A stretch of DNA of 48,327 nt from M3007 sp046316495 (GTDB lineage: Bacteria; Bacteroidota; Bacteroidia; Chitinophagales; Saprospiraceae). The notes under the pieces were generated by a model. The model did not search any database and was not told where the DNA came from. It saw only the letters and a list, made by a program, of their open reading frames with translations. The stretch's first letter is position 1; the number at the start of each line of letters is the position of its first letter. A program made the position numbers and the translations under genes. Location of the stretch: positions 1-48,327 of the forward strand of contig JBKDAM010000131.1 of assembly GCA_046316495.1 (NCBI GenBank), read 5' to 3'. Shown here piece after piece: positions 34,231 to 41,283 of this stretch.

Positions 34231-34238
34231 TACCTTTG
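34231..34238 (+). promoter_or_regulatory. TAnnTTTG promoter element of purN
   Basis: TACCTTTG, perfect consensus, ends 19 bases before the purN ATG at 34258. Confidence 0.6.
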
Positions 34239-34257
34239 CTTCTAAATCAGTTAACCT

Positions 34258-34833
34258 ATGATCAACCTTGCCATTTTTGCTTCTGGCACGGGCTCCAATG
34301 CCCGAAAAATCCTGGAATACTTTCAACAGCACGATCAGATTCGGGTGGGTTTGGTAGTCTCCAACAAATCCACCGCTGGTGTACTAGCCATTGCTGAGTC
34401 GTTTGGTGTACCTACTTTAGTGGTGAAGAGAAGTACATTTTATGAAGGAGAAGGATGTGTGCACACATTGAATGAGTATCATATTGACTGGGTGATTCTT
34501 GCTGGATTTTTATGGCTAGTACCGGGTTACCTTTTGGAACGGTATCCAGGAAAAATCATCAATATCCATCCAGCTTTACTGCCTTCCTTTGGAGGGAAAG
34601 GCATGTATGGTATGCACGTGCACGAGGCGGTGAAAGCAGCTGGGGTACTGGAAACAGGTATTACGATTCATACTATTGATGAGGAATATGACCGCGGTGA
34701 GGTGTTGTTTCAAGAACGCGTTTCAGTACATCCCAACGATACGACGCAGGAAATAGCTGCCAAGGTGTTGGCTTTGGAACACCGTTATTTTGCTGAAGTT
34801 ATTGAAAAGACTATTCTAAGCAGCCTAATCTAG
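34258..34833 (+). CDS. purN: Phosphoribosylglycinamide formyltransferase PurN
   Basis: PurN transfers a formyl group from 10-formyl-THF to GAR in purine synthesis. The phosphate-binding IFASGTGSNARKI, the catalytic Asn-His in NIHPALLPSFGGKGMYG and the Asp in HTIDEEYDRGEVLFQ are all present. The 191-residue length is normal. The last 4 bases overlap the convergent lipB. Confidence 0.96.
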   Translation: MINLAIFASGTGSNARKILEYFQQHDQIRVGLVVSNKSTAGVLAIAESFGVPTLVVKRSTFYEGEGCVHTLNEYHIDWVILAGFLWLVPGYLLERYPGKIINIHPALLPSFGGKGMYGMHVHEAVKAAGVLETGITIHTIDEEYDRGEVLFQERVSVHPNDTTQEIAAKVLALEHRYFAEVIEKTILSSLI

Positions 34834-35576
34834 TTGGAAGCTTGGAGTACGCATTCAAAGACTTCCGCGAAATGGTGGATAATTTTAGTTCTGACCTCGG
34901 CCATATCCACTTTTCTCCCAAGTTCTTGCTCTAAGGATGTCACGGACTTATCGGGGTCCACAATACCACATGGAACGATGTACTCAAAATAGTTTAGTTC
35001 TGTATTGATATTGAATGCCCAGCCATGAAGGCTAACCCATCGGCTCAAGTGGACCCCAATGGCGCAAATTTTGCGTTTTTTGCCGGCGTCAGGGTGCGTT
35101 GCGGGGAATTTAGGGTTATCCAAGATCCAAACACCTGTGTATCCCTCGATTCGGGAACCACTTAGACCGTATTCCAGCAGGGTTCGAATAATTACTTCCT
35201 CCAATTGACGAACGAACCAGTGCACATCCCGTTTGAAAAGCTCCAAGTCCAGAATCGGATACCCTACGAGCTGACCGGGGCCGTGGTAGGTAATATCCCC
35301 TCCCCTATTGATGGGATAATAGTCGATCCCTTTGGAACGTAATTCATCCTCTGATAAGAGCAAATTGGCGGCAGATCCACTACGGCCGAGCGTAAAAACT
35401 GGGAGATGCTCCACCAGGAGCAGCACTTGCTCCTGAGGATACGTTCCGGGTTCTAAATCCCTGTTCGCTAATTTATTGTCAATCAGCGCTTTGTGTTTTT
35501 TAGTCTGGTGCTCCCACACCTCCTTGTAGATCGCGTCTGGCAAGTATTCAAAGCGGATAATTTGTTTTTCTTTCAT
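34830..35576 (-). CDS. lipB: Octanoyltransferase LipB
   Basis: LipB moves octanoate from acyl carrier protein to lipoyl domains, the first step of lipoate assembly. The motif RGGDITYHGPGQLVGYPILDL, the catalytic Lys in KRKICAIGVHLSRWVSLHG and the catalytic Cys in YIVPCGI are visible. It has 248 residues, within the family range. Its promoter element lies 10 bases before the ATG and only 22 bases from the divergent pyrG promoter element. lipA is not in the window. Confidence 0.95.
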   Translation of the reverse strand: MKEKQIIRFEYLPDAIYKEVWEHQTKKHKALIDNKLANRDLEPGTYPQEQVLLLVEHLPVFTLGRSGSAANLLLSEDELRSKGIDYYPINRGGDITYHGPGQLVGYPILDLELFKRDVHWFVRQLEEVIIRTLLEYGLSGSRIEGYTGVWILDNPKFPATHPDAGKKRKICAIGVHLSRWVSLHGWAFNINTELNYFEYIVPCGIVDPDKSVTSLEQELGRKVDMAEVRTKIIHHFAEVFECVLQASN

Positions 35577-35586
35577 TATTCAGCTG

Positions 35587-35594
35587 CAAAGATA
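35587..35594 (-). promoter_or_regulatory. TAnnTTTG promoter element of lipB
   Basis: On the minus strand it reads TATCTTTG, ending 10 bases before the lipB ATG, giving a leader of only a few bases. Confidence 0.5.
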
Positions 35595-35616
35595 CAGTCA
35601 GATCGAATGAATGTGT

Positions 35617-35624
35617 TACCTTTG
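35617..35624 (+). promoter_or_regulatory. TAnnTTTG promoter element of pyrG
   Basis: TACCTTTG, perfect consensus, ends 27 bases before the pyrG ATG at 35652. This supports the 35652 start over the longer open frame. Confidence 0.6.
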
Positions 35625-35651
35625 CGTCCCGTAACAATACGAACATTTTCA

Positions 35652-37301
35652 ATGACTAAATATATTTTTGTTACGGGAGGCGTTACCTCTTCCCTAGGAA
35701 AAGGAATCCTGTGTGCATCCCTTGCCAAATTACTTCAAGCACGCGGTTTTTCAGTTACCATTCAGAAATTTGATCCTTACATCAATGTCGACCCTGGCAC
35801 ACTCAATCCCTATGAGCATGGGGAATGTTATGTAACGGATGATGGAGCGGAGACAGACCTGGATCTCGGTCACTACGAGCGTTTTTTAAATGTGCCGACC
35901 TCTCAAGCAAACAACGTTACCACTGGCTCTGTCTATCAGACGGTCATCAACAGAGAGCGTGAGGGTGCTTATTTGGGAAAGACCGTCCAAGTAATCCCGC
36001 ACATTACGGATGAGATTAAGCGAAGAATGTTGCTACTTGGTCAGTCAGGTCGGTATGATATTGTTTTAACCGAGTTAGGCGGTACGGTGGGTGATATTGA
36101 ATCTCTACCTTATGTGGAGTCGGTTCGTCAATTACGTTGGGAGCTTGGTAGGGATAATTGTTTGGTAATTCACTTAACACTTCTCCCCTTTTTAAAAGCT
36201 GCCGGAGAAATTAAAACGAAGCCAACCCAACACTCAGTAAAAGAATTACTGAGTCTTGGCGTTCAACCAGATGTATTGGTTTGCCGAACAGAATTACCGA
36301 TAGCGATGGATGTTCGCCGCAAGTTAGCGCAGTTTTGCAATGTGGAGACCTCATCGGTTATAGAGGCGATTGACGCGGAAAGCATCTATGATGTTCCCTT
36401 GCTGATGCTTAAGGAGCGGTTAGACGCTGTAGTGATCTCCAAACTACATTTAAATGATCGCCGGGAACCTGATCTTTCGGGGTGGAAGTCTTTTCTTGGA
36501 AAATTAAAAAATCCTACAAGGGAGGTGAAAATTGGCTTGATTGGCAAGTACAACGAGCTTCCGGATGCTTACAAATCAATTTATGAGGCTTTTGTACATG
36601 CAGGTGCTGTAAACGAGTGCAAAGTTCGGGTGGTCCCGGTGCACTCGGAGGCCCTGGAGGATGGAGGCAAAACCATTGGTAAAACCCTTGACGCGTTTGA
36701 AGGTATTTTGGTGGCTCCTGGTTTTGGGGCCCGTGGGATTGAAGGGAAACTAACCGCCATACAATATGCGCGGGAACATAAAATTCCCTTTTTTGGAATC
36801 TGCTTGGGTATGCAGACAGCTTGTGTAGAGTTTGCTCGAAATGTTTTGGGACTATCCGATGCGGCCTCTACTGAGGTGAATGAGCAAACCTCGAATCCTG
36901 TGATTGATTTAATGCCCGAACAAAAGCAAATCAATACCAAGGGTGGAACTATGCGGCTTGGGGCCTATCCCTGTGAAATTAAGAAAAAAACGAAGGCCTT
37001 TGCCGCCTACAAACAGGTGCTTATTAGTGAACGCCACCGTCACCGTTGGGAGTTTAACAATGCTTACTCAGCTGCTTTTGAACAGGCAGGAATGGTGTTT
37101 TCAGGAACGAATCCGGATACTGGTCTAGTTGAAATGGTGGAATTGAAGGATCATCCATGGTTTGTTGGGGTTCAATTTCACCCAGAATTGAAGAGCACTG
37201 TTGAAAATCCACATCCTTTATTTGTCGCTTTTGTTAAAGCCGCGATGGAGAACCACCGTGGATTGTCAGATGAGCACCCTGTGATGAATGCTGGTGTCTA
37301 G
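35652..37301 (+). CDS. pyrG: CTP synthase PyrG
   Basis: PyrG aminates UTP to CTP using glutamine-derived ammonia. The synthase half (1-~268) opens MTKYIFVTGGVTSSLGKG and includes GHYERFL and LTELGGTVGDIE. The C-terminal glutamine amidotransferase half has the nucleophile Cys384 in FFGICLGMQ and the His-Glu pair in FHPELKS. The ATG at 35652 gives 549 residues, the standard size. The open frame extends 53 codons upstream across the lipB promoter and into lipB; that extension is rejected. Confidence 0.97.
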   Translation: MTKYIFVTGGVTSSLGKGILCASLAKLLQARGFSVTIQKFDPYINVDPGTLNPYEHGECYVTDDGAETDLDLGHYERFLNVPTSQANNVTTGSVYQTVINREREGAYLGKTVQVIPHITDEIKRRMLLLGQSGRYDIVLTELGGTVGDIESLPYVESVRQLRWELGRDNCLVIHLTLLPFLKAAGEIKTKPTQHSVKELLSLGVQPDVLVCRTELPIAMDVRRKLAQFCNVETSSVIEAIDAESIYDVPLLMLKERLDAVVISKLHLNDRREPDLSGWKSFLGKLKNPTREVKIGLIGKYNELPDAYKSIYEAFVHAGAVNECKVRVVPVHSEALEDGGKTIGKTLDAFEGILVAPGFGARGIEGKLTAIQYAREHKIPFFGICLGMQTACVEFARNVLGLSDAASTEVNEQTSNPVIDLMPEQKQINTKGGTMRLGAYPCEIKKKTKAFAAYKQVLISERHRHRWEFNNAYSAAFEQAGMVFSGTNPDTGLVEMVELKDHPWFVGVQFHPELKSTVENPHPLFVAFVKAAMENHRGLSDEHPVMNAGV

Positions 37302-37334
37302 AAACTAATCTTCCCATACAACATCCTCCATAAA

Positions 37335-38732
37335 ATGCTGTTATACGGTAGAATGAAACGAAACTGCTTTAAGCCGGGTTGGGCATGGGGGAAATCATGC
37401 ACTGCATCCGCCCTAAGTTGGAGTTGCTCTGGGTTGTACATCCGGAATAACACCTCTTGGGATTATTCTTCTAAAACGGTGTTTGAATTACCCAATAAGT
37501 TGGCAACTTCCTCTGCTTCTACTCCCAACTTTGAGGAATTAGAGTGCAAACTGTTTACGGATCTTGAAATGGTTGGAGCTGATTGGGATTTGCTTGCTCA
37601 ACGCTCTGGGATCACCTTTTTGCAACGGCCTTATTTAAAGGTGCTTAGCAGTGCTCCACCTGCTGGTATGCGATTTGGCTATCTTTTAGTCTATTCAGCA
37701 GGTTTGCCCTCCGCCCTTGCGGTGTGCCAAATCAAACATTTTAGCGCAGGGGAGAGTATCCAAGTCGAGGAATCTACCAGTACTGAACCCTGTTTTTTTG
37801 ATGGTCTCACCAAGTGGTTTAAAAAACGGGTAGCGGGTTGGGTGGATGCCGATATATTGGTTATTGGTAACTTATTGGTGAGTGGTCAGTATGGTTATTG
37901 GATTGATGAGTCCCGATTGGGTGTTCGCCAATTTGCAGAGGGTATCGTCTCTAAACTGCCTGAAATAGTTGATTTTTTTCAGCGAAATCATTCCAAAATT
38001 GACTTGATTTTGTTCAAGGACGTCGCAAAAGAGCATCAGCCAGTATTTAATCAAGTATTTTCTGACGACCAGTTTATTGCCTTTGAAATCCAGCCTTCTA
38101 TGGAGTTGGATCTTCCCTCTCCCGATTTTCAGGGATATTTGGATGCTATGAGTACCAAATATCGGACGCGCGCCAAACGGGCATTCAAAAAAGCTGAAAA
38201 ACTGGAGCGTAGGGTTTTGAGTAAGGAGGAATTGGAAATGTATGAGGGTACCCTTTATGGCCTTTATCGACTGGTTGCTAATAACGCTGGTTTTAATGTA
38301 GTAGATTTACATCCGAGCTACAATCTCCGACTAGCCACTGGGATAGAAGCCTCAGTTCGGGTAGTAGGTTACTTTGAAGGCCAACAATTGCTGGCTTTTT
38401 ATTCTACCATTCAAAACGGTTCTACTCTGGAAGCGCATTTTGTGGGTTACGACAAGAGCCGGAATCACGCTCTTCAACTCTACCTGAACTTATTGTATGA
38501 TATGATTCGGGAGGCTTATGAACAAGGCTGTAAGCGCATCTCCTTCGCGCGGACAGCGCTTGAGATCAAAAGTTCTGTTGGTGCGATCCCACACGATTAT
38601 ACCTGTTATCTAAGGCATCAAAATCCCTATGTTAATAAGTTGACAGGTTCCATATTAGATTACTTGAAACCTGTGGAAGAATGGGTACAACGGCATCCTT
38701 TTAAGCAGACGGAGTCCTCGGAAGAGTCATGA
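37335..38732 (+). CDS. FemAB/GNAT-like acyltransferase of unknown substrate
   Basis: The core of this 465-residue frame (about 60-445) resembles peptidoglycan-bridge (FemAB/COG3146-like) GNAT-fold proteins: an N-terminal half with SGITFLQRPYLKVL, and a second half with the basic MSTKYRTRAKRAFKKAEKLERRVL segment, then ALQLYLNLLYDMIREAYEQGCKRISFARTALEIKSSVGA. Such proteins add amino acids or acyl groups to cell-wall or lipid acceptors; the substrate here is unknown. The first ~48 residues are Trp/Cys/Ser-rich and look untranslated. A GTG at 37479 is a plausible real start. It overlaps the next methyltransferase by 4 bases (ATGA), implying coupled translation. Confidence 0.6.
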   Translation: MLLYGRMKRNCFKPGWAWGKSCTASALSWSCSGLYIRNNTSWDYSSKTVFELPNKLATSSASTPNFEELECKLFTDLEMVGADWDLLAQRSGITFLQRPYLKVLSSAPPAGMRFGYLLVYSAGLPSALAVCQIKHFSAGESIQVEESTSTEPCFFDGLTKWFKKRVAGWVDADILVIGNLLVSGQYGYWIDESRLGVRQFAEGIVSKLPEIVDFFQRNHSKIDLILFKDVAKEHQPVFNQVFSDDQFIAFEIQPSMELDLPSPDFQGYLDAMSTKYRTRAKRAFKKAEKLERRVLSKEELEMYEGTLYGLYRLVANNAGFNVVDLHPSYNLRLATGIEASVRVVGYFEGQQLLAFYSTIQNGSTLEAHFVGYDKSRNHALQLYLNLLYDMIREAYEQGCKRISFARTALEIKSSVGAIPHDYTCYLRHQNPYVNKLTGSILDYLKPVEEWVQRHPFKQTESSEES

Positions 38733-39373
38733 AGAAGCTGCGTTGGAACATAGCCCAATTCTTGGAAGTAAGGTGGTGGAGAAACTACCTCTCGGAAAAA
38801 GACAAGACGAACTATTACGCTTGGAAAAAGGAGTATTGGCGTAATTTCTTATCAAACCATTCCATTGAGATACCGAGTAACCAGCGAATTTTAGATGCCG
38901 GTTGTGGACCTGCAGGTATTTTTACGGTGCTGCAAGACCATAATGTGCTTGCTTTGGATCCACTTTTAGACTACTATCAATCGAGGTTGCCCCTCTTTGA
39001 ACCCTCGGATTGGCCCTGGGTGACCTTCCTGAAGAGTACTATGGAAGGCTTCCAGTCCAAGGCTACTTTCAATTTTATTTTTTGTTTGAACGCGATTAAC
39101 CATGTAGCGGATTTAAGTAAAAGTTTAGAAGTCCTTTCGGAGGTATGCGCGCCTGATGGCACTTTGTACCTTAGTGTGGACGTTCATCGCTGGTATTTTT
39201 TTCGCTGGTTTTTCGGGTTGATTCCGGTGGATATACTTCATCCCCATCAATACACTGGCGCGGAGTACCAACAGATGTTGGAGGCCGCAGGCTTCCGGGT
39301 ACTTCAGGTTCACACGATCAAGAAGGAATTTTTTTTTAATTATCTTCTGATAGTAGCGAATAAAAGTGCTTGA
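38729..39373 (+). CDS. Class I SAM-dependent methyltransferase
   Basis: A 214-residue enzyme with motif I RILDAGCGPAGIFTVLQ (about 52-68), an acidic motif II LALDPLLDYY, and NFIFCLNAINHV as motif IV/post-I region, as in the UbiE/Methyltransf_11 class. The C-terminal Phe/Trp-rich stretch (WYFFRWFFGLIPVDILHPHQY) may touch membrane or a hydrophobic substrate. The substrate is unknown. It is translationally coupled to the FemAB-like gene and probably modifies the same product. Confidence 0.8.
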   Translation: MKKLRWNIAQFLEVRWWRNYLSEKDKTNYYAWKKEYWRNFLSNHSIEIPSNQRILDAGCGPAGIFTVLQDHNVLALDPLLDYYQSRLPLFEPSDWPWVTFLKSTMEGFQSKATFNFIFCLNAINHVADLSKSLEVLSEVCAPDGTLYLSVDVHRWYFFRWFFGLIPVDILHPHQYTGAEYQQMLEAAGFRVLQVHTIKKEFFFNYLLIVANKSA

Positions 39374-39377
39374 TGAA

Positions 39378-39385
39378 TAACTTTG
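39378..39385 (+). promoter_or_regulatory. TAnnTTTG promoter element of the asparaginase-like gene
   Basis: TAACTTTG lies just after the methyltransferase stop and ends 20 bases before the ATG at 39406. An earlier ATG at 39373 would start upstream of the element, so 39406 is the better start. Confidence 0.5.
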
Positions 39386-39405
39386 CCCCGAAAAAATTCT
39401 TTCTA

Positions 39406-40392
39406 ATGGCTAACAGCAGACGTTCTTTTTTATCAAAAGCATTTCTTGGGGCAACCGCTCTAGGAAGTTTAGATTATAAATCCCTTTTTTCCCCTCGGTT
39501 CCTGGATGGGAAGAAGCCCTCTAATGGACCGATTGTGATTGCAACTTGGGATAATCGTAAAGCGACTGCTGCAGCTTGGGAGGTATTACATCAGGGAGGA
39601 CGAGCTTTGGATGCTGTAGAGGCTGGGGCAAGGGTTCCGGAGGCTGATCCAGAGGATATGAGCGTTGGTTATGGTGGTTTACCAGATCGCGATGGAAATG
39701 TTACCCTTGATGCCTGTATCATGGATGAGTTTGGCAACGCTGGCTCCGTATGTTTTTTACAACATATCATGCATGCCATTAGCGTAGCTCGCTTGGTGAT
39801 GGAAAAAACCCCTCACGTGATGTTAGCGGGGGACGGCGCATTGGATTTTGCTTTAAAAAATGGGTTTCAAAAAGAAAATTTATTGACACCCAAGGCCGAG
39901 GCCGCTTGGAAAAACTGGTTGGTACGATCTGAGTATAAACCTGTTGTCAATTGGGAGCGGCATGATACCATTGGAATTGTTGCCCTTGACCAAAAGAGTC
40001 AGCTTTCAGGCGCCTGCACCACCAGTGGTATGGGCTTTAAAATGAGAGGTCGGGTGGGTGACAGTCCGGTAATCGGAGCTGGAATGTTCTCTGATAACGA
40101 GGTGGGCGCAGCAGCTTGCACCGGCTTAGGAGAAATGGTACTTAGAACGTTGGGTAGTTTCGTAGTGGTTGAAGAAATGAGAAACGGAAAAAGTCCTCAA
40201 AAAGCGGCAGAAGCGGCCATCAAGCGCATCGCTGCCAAGTATCCTAAGCAGGCAGCAGAAAATCAAATTGGATTCGTTGCCATCGATAAACGTGGTCGTT
40301 TTGGAGCTTATGCCCTTCAAAAAGGGTTCAATTACGCGGTTTACCAAAACGGAAAAAACCAGGTATTCGATTCAGATTATTTATTCAAATAG
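39406..40392 (+). CDS. Tat-exported N4-glycosylasparaginase/isoaspartyl peptidase (Ntn hydrolase)
   Basis: A T2-family Ntn hydrolase of 328 residues. The N-terminus SRRSFLSKAFLGATALG is a clear twin-arginine signal, so the folded enzyme is exported. The nucleophile is Thr188 in RHDTIGIVAL, exposed by autocleavage, and the substrate loop GGLPDRDG and RGRVGDSPVIGAGMF match the glycosylasparaginase subgroup (cutting GlcNAc-Asn bonds of glycoproteins). The related isoaspartyl peptidases share these motifs, so the precise substrate is inferred. A strong bidirectional terminator follows 13-50 bases after the stop. Confidence 0.88.
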   Translation: MANSRRSFLSKAFLGATALGSLDYKSLFSPRFLDGKKPSNGPIVIATWDNRKATAAAWEVLHQGGRALDAVEAGARVPEADPEDMSVGYGGLPDRDGNVTLDACIMDEFGNAGSVCFLQHIMHAISVARLVMEKTPHVMLAGDGALDFALKNGFQKENLLTPKAEAAWKNWLVRSEYKPVVNWERHDTIGIVALDQKSQLSGACTTSGMGFKMRGRVGDSPVIGAGMFSDNEVGAAACTGLGEMVLRTLGSFVVVEEMRNGKSPQKAAEAAIKRIAAKYPKQAAENQIGFVAIDKRGRFGAYALQKGFNYAVYQNGKNQVFDSDYLFK

Positions 40393-40404
40393 CTGATGGT
40401 AGAA

Positions 40405-40443
40405 TAAAAAAAACGGCGGGTCCTGAAAGCCCGCCGTTTTTTT
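40405..40443. terminator. Bidirectional intrinsic terminator between the asparaginase-like and VOC genes
   Basis: A 10-base perfect stem (AAACGGCGGG at 40411-40420 with CCCGCCGTTT at 40430-40439) has an A-run before it and a T-run after it. The T-run reaches the stop codon of the convergent VOC gene. Confidence 0.9.
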
Positions 40444-40849
40444 AGTTAGTATGTTCAGGATCCGCGTACATCACCTCCCACTGGTGACCATCCGGATCCG
40501 CAAAACTATCGTAGTACATCCATCCATAATCAACGGAAGGTTTGAATCGAGTGGCACCTTGCTGCATGGCTGTTTGAATTAGCTCATCCACTTTTGCTTT
40601 ACTTTCCACCTGAATCGATAAAATAACCTGGGTGGTTGAGCCTTCAGCCAAAGGCCTGTCTGTGTAACTTTTACAAACCTCTGGTAACATGAGCATGGAA
40701 TAGATAGCTCCCTCTTTAATTACAAGGCAAAGAACCTTATCGTCACTGAACATCTCATTAAAGGAAAAGCCTAGGGCCGTCCAGAATTGGCGGCTTCTGG
40801 AAAGATCGTTTACCGGAAGATTGATATAAATACTACTTACTGCTGTCAT
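40442..40849 (-). CDS. VOC-family (glyoxalase/bleomycin-resistance-like) protein
   Basis: A 135-residue protein with two beta-alpha-beta-beta-beta modules typical of the VOC fold: IYINLPVNDLSRSRQFWTALGFSFNEMFSD first, then VILSIQVESKAKVDELIQ, ending in SFADPDGHQWEVMYADPEH, which carries the usual metal-ligand Glu. VOC proteins include glyoxalases, dioxygenases and resistance proteins; the substrate cannot be read. The ATG at 40849 matches the family start; eight more upstream codons are possible. Confidence 0.85.
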   Translation of the reverse strand: MTAVSSIYINLPVNDLSRSRQFWTALGFSFNEMFSDDKVLCLVIKEGAIYSMLMLPEVCKSYTDRPLAEGSTTQVILSIQVESKAKVDELIQTAMQQGATRFKPSVDYGWMYYDSFADPDGHQWEVMYADPEHTN

Positions 40850-41283
40850 TATATTTAAATCAATGGTTAACACCGTTTAGGTCGAAGGCGCATGCAGCTT
40901 CATCATATTGAGAGGCCGATGAGTATGTCAGATGGATTAGACGAGAAGATACCAAATGTGGCTGGATGGATTAAAAGAGAGAAGGTGTCCCTTCGAAAAG
41001 TTCGACAAAATTACAAATTCAAGCCTTATTGACCTATTATAAGGGTTATTTTTTGTAAAATTACGGTATTTTTATTTGTAACTTATTGTATATGTGTATG
41101 TTATTTATGTGGATAATTGAGTAATATACCCCTTCGGCAGTTCTTAATTTTTTATTCGCAATCCATATTATGTTTGAATTAAGGCGAGCGGCGACGTTCT
41201 AGGAACACAAAAAATAGTATACCTTTGCGTGGTTTTTATCATGGCTAAAGAGGCCAATTACATTTTATTAGTTAAAGCGTGCA
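40850..41283. other. Intergenic region upstream of yidC with a possible small ORF
   Basis: 434 bases of mostly AT-rich DNA. It holds the yidC promoter element (41220-41227), a small frame in the yidC leader (41241-41306) and another open frame of 46 codons (40892-41032). I see no terminator, tRNA or known structured RNA. Confidence 0.5.
41220..41227 (+). promoter_or_regulatory. TAnnTTTG promoter element of yidC
   Basis: TACCTTTG, perfect consensus, lies 56 bases before the yidC ATG at 41284. A 21-codon ORF beginning at 41241 lies in the leader. Confidence 0.6.

Noticed and set aside
35493..35651. 53-codon N-terminal extension of pyrG
   Set aside because: It overlaps lipB and both divergent promoter elements, and the ATG at 35652 gives the canonical CTP synthase N-terminus.
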